A DNA stretch of 5,999 nt. It comes from Anaerolineales bacterium. Lineage in GTDB: Bacteria; Chloroflexota; Anaerolineae; Anaerolineales; E44-bin32. The notes beneath the pieces are model-generated. The model was given only the letters and a program-made list of their open reading frames with translations, ran no database searches and was not told the DNA's origin. The first letter of the stretch is position 1; every line of letters starts with the position of its first letter. The position numbers were made by a program, and so were the translations under genes. The stretch is from positions 1 through 5,999 of the forward strand of contig DAOVFE010000120.1 of assembly GCA_030673085.1 (NCBI GenBank), written 5' to 3'. This document shows positions 1 through 5,346 of the stretch, one piece after another.

Positions 1-35
1 AATTAAAAATATACAGCACTCTTTTGGAGGCAAGT

Positions 36-68
36 GAAGAACCCCGCAGCAAGCTGCGGGGCATCTTC
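36..68. repeat. GC-rich REP-like palindrome, copy 1
   Basis: A perfect 9-bp inverted repeat, CCCCGCAGC at 42-50 and GCTGCGGGG at 52-61 region (AA between the arms at 51-52), is flanked by a second pairing, GAAGA at 36-40 with TCTTC at 64-68. The folded element would be a strong hairpin with a CAAG tetraloop and a small internal loop. A near-identical core recurs at 124-143, which favours a dispersed palindromic repeat (REP/RAYT-type) over a one-off terminator. No U-tract follows directly. Assignment to a repeat family is inference, since only two copies are visible. Confidence 0.6.
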
Positions 69-86
69 TAAGGAAAAAGCCAATAT

Positions 87-102
87 GGGGGCGGCAGCCC
101 CC
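87..102. repeat. Short GC hairpin between the two palindromes
   Basis: GGGGGC at 87-92 and GCCCCC at 97-102 form a perfect 6-bp stem with a GGCA loop. It sits between the two related palindromes and inside the 72-82/149-159 inverted repeat, so the block is a nested series of stem-loops. A further C-run at 106-110 could compete for pairing with the G-run. Confidence 0.5.
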
Positions 103-123
103 AAACCCCCACTTGCCATTCAT

Positions 124-143
124 CCCCACAGCAAGCTATGGGG
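124..143. repeat. GC-rich REP-like palindrome, copy 2
   Basis: CCCCACAGC (124-132), AA, GCTATGGGG (135-143) is the same design as the palindrome at 42-61. It has the same AGCAAGCT centre and the same outer CCCC/GGGG, but the inner bases differ and leave one C-A mismatch in the stem. A T-run (153-157) lies 9 nt downstream. Two diverged copies in 100 bp suggest a doublet of a mobile or dispersed repeat. Confidence 0.55.
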
Positions 144-215
144 TATTCTGGCTTTTTCCCATAAATTTTTTTTAACATTTTCTAGCTACTCTTCTTGGAA
201 TCAAGCTATCAAGCC

Positions 216-244
216 ATGACAACTACACTGTGCTGTGCTAAGAT
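216..244 (+). promoter_or_regulatory. Candidate sigma-70-type promoter for mtnP
   Basis: ATGACA (216-221) matches the -35 consensus at five of six positions. After exactly 17 bp comes TAAGAT (239-244), a four-of-six -10 preceded by TGC, that is, an extended -10. Transcription would begin near 251, leaving a leader of about 22 nt that carries the mtnP ribosome binding site. This geometry also argues against the longer in-frame start at 195, which would lie upstream of the promoter. Read by eye only. Confidence 0.45.
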
Positions 245-262
245 AGCCGCGATCAACCTAAA

Positions 263-267
263 GGGAG
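263..267 (+). promoter_or_regulatory. Ribosome binding site of mtnP
   Basis: GGGAG lies 5 nt before the ATG at 273. It selects this start over the upstream in-frame ATG at 195, and the encoded protein then begins directly with the nucleoside phosphorylase fold (MEPKIILGVIGGSG). Confidence 0.7.
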
Positions 268-272
268 ATAGC

Positions 273-1139
273 ATGGAACCAAAAATCATACTTGGAGTCA
301 TCGGCGGATCAGGCCTGTATCAAATGGAAGGACTCACCGCCACCGAGGAACAGATCGTTGATACGCCATTTGGTAAACCCAGTTCTCCAATCATAACCGG
401 CAAACTAGACGGAAAACCAATCGCCTTTCTCGCACGTCATGGCATCGGGCACTGGATATCTCCATCAGAAATAAACTATCGTGCAAACATCTTCGCTCTA
501 AAAATGCTAGGCGTCCAACGGATTGTATCAATAAGCGCTTGTGGTTCGCTGCGTAGAGATTACGTCCCGGGCGAAATCGTGATTCCAGATCAAGTCTTCG
601 ACTACACACATAAAAGATCTCGCTCATTCTTCGGAGATGGCGTAGTCGCCCACATCAGTGTAGCCGATCCATTTTGCCCTGACCTTTCAAATCAGGTTGT
701 CAATAGCGTAGCTGCAGTCGGCGGCGTTGTTCACCGCGGTGGCGCATACATTACCATCGAGGGACCAAGGTTTTCAACCCGAATCGAATCTAATACTTAC
801 CGCGCCTGGGGAATATCGATTATTGGCATGACCACTGCTCCAGAAGCATTCCTTGCTCGTGAAGCGGAAATATGCTATTCCGTCATGGCCCACGTGACAG
901 ATTATGACGTTTGGCATGTTTCCGAAGAGCCGGTTTCAGTTGAGATGGTAATAAAGACTCTACAAGCCAATACACAGCTCGCTCATGCATCCATCGCCTA
1001 TTTGGTCTCGCACCTTACCCCTGAACGTAAATGCTCTTGTGGTGACGCTCTGGCTAATGCAATTATCACCCAACCCAACGCGATTCCTGAAGAAACACGA
1101 AGGAGACTAGGACCTCTTGTTGATCGATACCTACCTTGA
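273..1139 (+). CDS. mtnP: S-methyl-5'-thioadenosine phosphorylase (MTAP family)
   Basis: A 288-residue cytosolic enzyme that cleaves 5'-methylthioadenosine with phosphate to adenine and 5-methylthioribose-1-phosphate, salvaging purine and methionine from polyamine or SAM by-products. Family marks run the full length: the GGSG phosphate loop at 11-14, LARHG at 53-57, SACGSLR at 88-94, IEGPRFSTRIES at 162-173, GMTTAPEAFLAREA at 185-198, and TDYDVW at 209-214 with the aspartates that contact the base in MTAP-type enzymes. Human MTAP has Asn where Gly185 stands; from memory, Gly is common in bacterial relatives. Length is normal for the family. ATG 273 is chosen for its GGGAG site and for alignment with the family N-terminus. 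Closely related methylthioinosine phosphorylases cannot be fully excluded. The 3' end overlaps the next gene by 23 bp. Confidence 0.9.
   Translation: MEPKIILGVIGGSGLYQMEGLTATEEQIVDTPFGKPSSPIITGKLDGKPIAFLARHGIGHWISPSEINYRANIFALKMLGVQRIVSISACGSLRRDYVPGEIVIPDQVFDYTHKRSRSFFGDGVVAHISVADPFCPDLSNQVVNSVAAVGGVVHRGGAYITIEGPRFSTRIESNTYRAWGISIIGMTTAPEAFLAREAEICYSVMAHVTDYDVWHVSEEPVSVEMVIKTLQANTQLAHASIAYLVSHLTPERKCSCGDALANAIITQPNAIPEETRRRLGPLVDRYLP
1100..1119 (+). promoter_or_regulatory. Ribosome binding site and TTG start of the RodA-PBP gene
   Basis: AAGGAG at 1100-1105 lies inside the mtnP 3' end, 11 nt before the TTG at 1117 (a second TTG follows at 1120). An in-frame TAG at 1108-1110 blocks any earlier start. 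I found no in-frame ATG or GTG before the first membrane helix, so a TTG start is effectively forced. The buried site and 23-bp overlap suggest translation depends on ribosomes finishing mtnP. Confidence 0.65.
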
Positions 1140-3783
1140 TCAGCAGATTGAGATCGATAAACGTGAGTCCCAGCTTCTATACCTTGCGTTTGTATTCCTT
1201 TTAATTAGCGCAGTATGTCTAGCTCTGGCTCACGCGGCTCATTCTTCAGAATGGGATTCGATTTCGATCCGCTTTAGTCATTTTGTTATTCTTCCGGTCT
1301 GGGCCGTAGGTGCATGGCTTATCCGCCGTGTGCTCCAGGAAACTCATCCGGCGCGGGATCCTTTCATTCTACCCATCATTTTATGTTTGACCGGATGGGG
1401 ACTGCTGGCGATTTGGCGTCTTTCGCCGGCTTTCGGCGCTCGACAAACGGCCTGGTTCTTAGTAGCAATTGTCGGAATGATTATCATCCTCCGCTTGCCA
1501 AGCAATTTGCGCTGGCTGCAAAGATACCGTTATCTATGGCTGGCCGGTGGATTGTTGCTCTCCGGATTGACGCTTTTTCTAGGAACGAACCCTTCTGGAG
1601 GCGAACCTCGCCTTTGGCTTGAATTCTCCGGATTCTATTTCCAGCCCTCCGAACCCTTGCGCCTCCTTCTAATTGTCTTCCTCTCAGCATTCTTTGCTGA
1701 ACGTATGACCCGTGATTGGTCTCAAGATTCGAGATTCTTGCCTGCCATTGCGCCGCTTCTAGTCATCTGGGGCCTTTCGATTGCCCTGCTTCTTGCCCAA
1801 CGAGATTTGGGCACGGCCATGTTGTTCCTTGGCTTGCTAACCATTCTGCTTTATATCGCCTCCGAACAGTGGCAAATTTTGCCATTGGCGGCGAGCTTCG
1901 CTGTGCTGGCGGCCCTTCTCGGATTTATTTTCTTCGATGTTGTCCACATCCGAGTTGAAGCCTGGCTCGACCCTTGGGCTGACCCTATCGCAGGCTCTTA
2001 TCAAATTGTTCAATCAATAATCGGCATAGCTTCAGGAGGAATTATTGGAAGCGGTCCCGGAATGGGATCGCCGGGCTTTATACCGGCAGCGCATACGGAC
2101 TTCATTTTCCCAGCCATCACTGAAGAATGGGGGTTGGCCGGAGCGCTGGCTATGATCGGATTGTATGCAATTCTTGTCAGCCGGGGCTTGAAAATCGCCG
2201 CCTCTCAGCGCGACCCCTTCGTGAGGATATTGGCCGCCGGCCTTTCCACCGCCATCGGACTTCAATCTATCTTGATTATGGGAGGCACTATTCGCTTGCT
2301 TCCGCTCACAGGTGTAACTTTGCCTTTTGTCTCTTATGGCGGCTCATCTTTATTCACTAGCTTTCTGGCTATAGGGCTCTTGCTCTCAATCTCTGATAAA
2401 AAATCCGCTCCCCGCCAATTTAAACGCCCACTTCGAATAGTTCAGATGGGATTCGCCATACTCTGGTGCGTGATGGGGTTGATCCTTGCCTGGTGGAGCA
2501 TTATCCAAGCCCCGACTCTCACAGCACGCACAGATAATCCCCGCCGCTCTATCGCCAGCCGATACTCCCCGCGGGGCAGGATTCTTGACCGCAACGGAAA
2601 CATTCTCGCTCAGACGATCGGGCAAGAGGGTTCTTATCAGCGTGATTATCCCTGCCCAGAGGCCTCAGATATTCTAGGCTACGATACTGCCGGCTTAGGG
2701 CAGGCTGGCATCGAACGCTCAATGGATACTTTCTTACGCGGAGACCGCGGATATCCTGCTTCAACAGTATGGTGGTCTTATCTTCTTCAAGGAATGCCGC
2801 CAGATGGATTGGATATCCGCTTGACCCTGGATCGAAATCTACACTCTTATGCGCACGAGTTATTAGTAGCAGAAAAAGGCGCCAACGTCTTACTCAATCC
2901 CCAAACTGGCGAAATCCTCGCCTTGGCTTCATCGCCAACATTCAATGCCACTAAACTGAAAGATAACTGGATAGAGTTAATCAATCGCAAGGATGCGCCC
3001 TTGATGAACCGCGCAATCCAGAGCCGTTACCAGCCGGGCACAGCGCTCGGCCCATTTCTCTTGGCATGGGCCGGTGAAACCCAAGGCATGCTGCCGGACG
3101 ACACAGTCTCCAACTTTGCCGCACCTGTCTCCATCGACGGCATTCCATTCGTCTGTGCCACACCTTTGTCGCAAGGATCAATCCACGATTGGAGATCAGC
3201 CCTGCAGCACGGTTGTCCCAGCCTGCTCGCCAACCTTGCTTCAGAACTTGGCGCTGAGGACCTGCGTGATGCGCTTGCAGCATTTGACTTTGATCAGCAA
3301 ATCGACATCCGCCTACAGACCGCTCCTTCAGTGCAAATAGATCTTGCTCCCACAAGAAATGAACTTATACGCCAATCTATTGGGCAGGCAAGCCTTACCA
3401 TCAGCCCCTTACAGCTTGCACGTGCGCTCGCAGCGCTTGCCGGAGATGGAACAATGCCCGCGCTCCGATTGGTCGATGCAGTCATGCTGCCTAATGGAAT
3501 ATGGCATCCGATGTCCGCTATTGGGAAAAGCACCGATGTGCTTTCCGAATCCTTCACTCAAGATCTACGAAGGCAGTTCAAACCAAACAATCAAGAGATC
3601 ACGGGTTTCCAAGCTAAGGCATTTGTCGGCCAAGACCGCAAGCAATTGTCATGGTATCTCGGTTATCAATTACACCCAGAACCACGCGTAGTCATTGTAG
3701 CCCTGGAAGAAAACACTCCTCAAAGAGCGGAACAGATCGCACAACAGATTCTGATGAATTCACCAGTTGAAATCCTCCCTTGA
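1117..3783 (+). CDS. RodA/FtsW-type SEDS polymerase fused to a PbpA-like PBP with degenerate transpeptidase motifs
   Basis: An 888-residue inner-membrane fusion. Residues 21-71 hold two extra helices as in actinobacterial RodA. Residues 82-424 are the ten-helix SEDS glycan polymerase, which uses lipid II: FQPSEPLRLL at 175-184, QRDLGTA at 228-234, GSYQIVQS at 293-300, HTDFIF at 326-331 with the conserved loop Asp328, and PLTGVTLPFVSYGGSSL at 396-412. Helix 441-461 leads into a PBP module: SPRGRILDRNG at 484-494, GQAGIE at 528-533, LTLDRNL at 569-575, and the transpeptidase domain from about 587 to the end. Its catalytic motifs are lost: SxxK reads TALG (642-645), SxN reads GCP (699-701), KTGT reads FQAK (831-834). 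Neighbouring landmarks (NRAIQSRYQPG, QSIGQASLTISPLQLA, SWYLGY) remain in register, so this looks like substitution, not frameshift. Inferred role: polymerase with a non-catalytic PBP partner. Confidence 0.88.
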   Translation: MLIDTYLDQQIEIDKRESQLLYLAFVFLLISAVCLALAHAAHSSEWDSISIRFSHFVILPVWAVGAWLIRRVLQETHPARDPFILPIILCLTGWGLLAIWRLSPAFGARQTAWFLVAIVGMIIILRLPSNLRWLQRYRYLWLAGGLLLSGLTLFLGTNPSGGEPRLWLEFSGFYFQPSEPLRLLLIVFLSAFFAERMTRDWSQDSRFLPAIAPLLVIWGLSIALLLAQRDLGTAMLFLGLLTILLYIASEQWQILPLAASFAVLAALLGFIFFDVVHIRVEAWLDPWADPIAGSYQIVQSIIGIASGGIIGSGPGMGSPGFIPAAHTDFIFPAITEEWGLAGALAMIGLYAILVSRGLKIAASQRDPFVRILAAGLSTAIGLQSILIMGGTIRLLPLTGVTLPFVSYGGSSLFTSFLAIGLLLSISDKKSAPRQFKRPLRIVQMGFAILWCVMGLILAWWSIIQAPTLTARTDNPRRSIASRYSPRGRILDRNGNILAQTIGQEGSYQRDYPCPEASDILGYDTAGLGQAGIERSMDTFLRGDRGYPASTVWWSYLLQGMPPDGLDIRLTLDRNLHSYAHELLVAEKGANVLLNPQTGEILALASSPTFNATKLKDNWIELINRKDAPLMNRAIQSRYQPGTALGPFLLAWAGETQGMLPDDTVSNFAAPVSIDGIPFVCATPLSQGSIHDWRSALQHGCPSLLANLASELGAEDLRDALAAFDFDQQIDIRLQTAPSVQIDLAPTRNELIRQSIGQASLTISPLQLARALAALAGDGTMPALRLVDAVMLPNGIWHPMSAIGKSTDVLSESFTQDLRRQFKPNNQEITGFQAKAFVGQDRKQLSWYLGYQLHPEPRVVIVALEENTPQRAEQIAQQILMNSPVEILP

Positions 3784-3841
3784 CCATGCTCTATTTCAAA
3801 GCTAAAATCCCTGTGTACCTGGTGGATTCTGTGCTGTGCAC

Positions 3842-3853
3842 CCCGCCGGCGGG
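3842..3853. other. GC palindrome in the gap before ffh
   Basis: CCCGCCGGCGGG is a perfect 12-bp palindrome, 58 bp after the fusion gene's stop, followed by an A/T-rich stretch (3854-3869). As RNA it could form only about a 4-bp stem with a CCGG loop, which is weak for a terminator, so read-through into ffh is plausible. It could also be a protein binding site. A second small palindrome, CCGATCGG, lies at 3872-3879. I see no convincing promoter in the 125-bp gap. Confidence 0.25.
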
Positions 3854-3908
3854 TTGATATTTTAATAATGCCCGATCGGCGGCTTGTATGTTGGAGCATC
3901 AAAAGAAA

Positions 3909-5231
3909 ATGTTTGAGGTATTAACAGACCGCTTGCAGAGCATATTCAAAGGATTAGGCCGGCGCGGCAAACTCAGCGAGGCCGATGTCGATACCGCTTT
4001 GCACGAGATTCGTCTTGCCTTGCTTGAGGCAGATGTAAATTATCAAGTGGTTAAATCAATTCTCGCTGATGTACGTGTGCGCGCTACCGGGCGAGATGTC
4101 TCACGGGCTCTTAATCCATCCCAGCAGATCATTCGAATCTTGAACGAAGAGCTGATTCATGCACTAGGTGAACCGGAGAAGCTCAAACTAACCGGCGAAA
4201 CACCAAGAGTTATCATGCTCGTTGGCCTGCAAGGCTCTGGCAAGACCACTACAGCCGCGAAGCTGGCAAACTGGCTGCGACATCGCGGCGAGCGCATTTG
4301 GCTAGTTGCCGCTGATCCCTACCGGCCAGCCGCCGCCGAGCAACTAACTATTCTTGGTCAGGGAATCGATATCCCGGTTTTCGCCGACTCGTCATTAAAA
4401 CCTCCCGAGCTATGTTTAGCCGGCATGAAGACTGCCGCTAAATCCGGGGGAAGTGTCGTAATATTGGATACTGCCGGGCGTTCGCAACTTGATCAGCCTA
4501 TGATGGATGAATTGAGCGCCATCCAAGAATACGTTCAGCCCTGCGAGGTGCTCCTTGTAGCCGATGCAATGACCGGTCAGGAGGCTGTCAACATCGCTCA
4601 GGGTTTTCAGGAACATCTTGGGTTGACCGGTTTGATCCTGACTAAGATGGACGGCGACGCCCGAGGCGGTGCTGCAATTTCGATGCGCTCGGTTACCGGC
4701 GTGCCAATTAAATTCATCGGCACCGGCGAGGCAAACGATGCGCTAGAGACATTTGAACCAGACCGGCTGGCATCCCGGATACTAGGGATGGGCGACGTTT
4801 TGACACTGATTGAAAAGGCCGAAGCATCCTTTGATCAAGAAACAGCCCAGAAACAGGCTGAGCGTATAGCGCATGGCGAATTTACACTGGAAGATCTCGG
4901 CAAGCAATTGGCGCAAGTCCGCCGGATGGGTCCCCTTGGAAAAGTGTTTGAAATGCTTCCGGGCGGCATGGCCAGAACAGCCAAGGAGATCGATGGCGAT
5001 CTAGCCGAAAGACAGCTCATCCACACTCAAGCCATAATTCAATCCATGACTCACTACGAGCGCCAATACCCAAAAGTACTCAACGCCAGCCGAAAAAAAC
5101 GAATCGCCGCCGGCTCCGGCACAACTGTTCAGGAAATCAACCAGCTTCTGCGGCAACATCGACAGATGAGGAAGCTTTATAAGCAAATTAGTAAGCGAGG
5201 ACTGGGCACAATAATGCCTCGTCTTCGATAA
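3909..5231 (+). CDS. ffh: Signal recognition particle GTPase Ffh (SRP54)
   Basis: A 440-residue SRP protein that binds signal sequences of nascent membrane proteins with SRP RNA and delivers ribosomes to FtsY through paired GTP hydrolysis. All three domains are present: the N helical bundle (about 1-90), the G domain with P-loop GLQGSGKT at 106-113, DPYRPAA at 136-142, DTAGR at 187-191, TKMD at 245-248 and GTGE at 271-274, and the M domain (about 300-440) with the RNA-binding SRKKRIAAGSGT at 394-405. Methionines in the M domain are fewer than in E. coli Ffh. The start is ambiguous: ATG 3888 adds seven residues (MLEHQKK). ATG 3909 gives the family-typical MFEVLTDRLQ and has GGAG at 3893-3896, 12 nt upstream. 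No SRP RNA gene was seen nearby. rpsP follows, a common bacterial order. Confidence 0.95.
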   Translation: MFEVLTDRLQSIFKGLGRRGKLSEADVDTALHEIRLALLEADVNYQVVKSILADVRVRATGRDVSRALNPSQQIIRILNEELIHALGEPEKLKLTGETPRVIMLVGLQGSGKTTTAAKLANWLRHRGERIWLVAADPYRPAAAEQLTILGQGIDIPVFADSSLKPPELCLAGMKTAAKSGGSVVILDTAGRSQLDQPMMDELSAIQEYVQPCEVLLVADAMTGQEAVNIAQGFQEHLGLTGLILTKMDGDARGGAAISMRSVTGVPIKFIGTGEANDALETFEPDRLASRILGMGDVLTLIEKAEASFDQETAQKQAERIAHGEFTLEDLGKQLAQVRRMGPLGKVFEMLPGGMARTAKEIDGDLAERQLIHTQAIIQSMTHYERQYPKVLNASRKKRIAAGSGTTVQEINQLLRQHRQMRKLYKQISKRGLGTIMPRLR

Positions 5232-5328
5232 TCCGAGCCCGCCCCTTAGACTCTGTGGTAAAGTGCAATTCCATCCGGCACCTCCTCAGCCCGCAGCGCT
5301 TATGGTCGAGCAAATAATCTAATAAAAA

Positions 5329-5338
5329 GAGAGAGAGA
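5329..5338 (+). promoter_or_regulatory. Purine-rich ribosome binding site of rpsP, (GA)5
   Basis: Five GA dinucleotides lie 8 nt before the rpsP ATG at 5347. Several registers give GAGAG-type pairing with the 16S tail, though no full AGGAGG is present. The preceding gap from 5232 has no convincing terminator or + strand promoter, so rpsP is probably co-transcribed with ffh. Confidence 0.4.
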
Positions 5339-5346
5339 TTACAATC

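Larger units (their letters stand above)
72..173 (+). terminator. Possible terminator: 11-bp inverted repeat followed by T-run
   Basis: GGAAAAAGCCA at 72-82 and its exact reverse complement TGGCTTTTTCC at 149-159 enclose two smaller hairpins. Eight consecutive T lie at 166-173. Transcripts entering from the left could fold here and stop before the mtnP promoter. The 66-nt gap between the arms and the 6-nt distance to the T-run are not textbook for an intrinsic terminator, so it may instead be the outer frame of the repetitive element. No upstream gene is visible in the window to confirm a terminator role. Confidence 0.3.

Noticed and set aside
34..219. 61-codon + strand frame starting at GTG, with GGAGG at 26-30
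   Set aside because: It simply translates the palindrome cluster and has low-complexity content with no family resemblance. Its 3' part runs into the mtnP promoter region.
195..272. Upstream in-frame ATG extending mtnP by 26 residues
   Set aside because: It has no ribosome site, the added residues do not match the MTAP N-terminus, and the best promoter candidate lies downstream of it.
2981..3355. 124-codon minus-strand frame inside the fusion gene
   Set aside because: It is a shadow of the PBP coding frame, with biased composition and no credible ribosome site or domain.
228..3839. 11-mer CTGTGCTGTGC shared at 228-238 and 3829-3839, each upstream of a gene
   Set aside because: A few shared 11-mers are expected by chance in 6 kb, the flanks differ, and only the first copy sits in a promoter-like context.
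3854..3859. TTGATA as a -35 box for ffh
   Set aside because: No -10-like hexamer is found 16-18 bp downstream; that position is GC-rich.
5246..5274. TTAGAC as a -35 box for rpsP
   Set aside because: The hexamer 17 bp downstream (TTCCAT) is a poor -10, and nothing else nearby supports a promoter.
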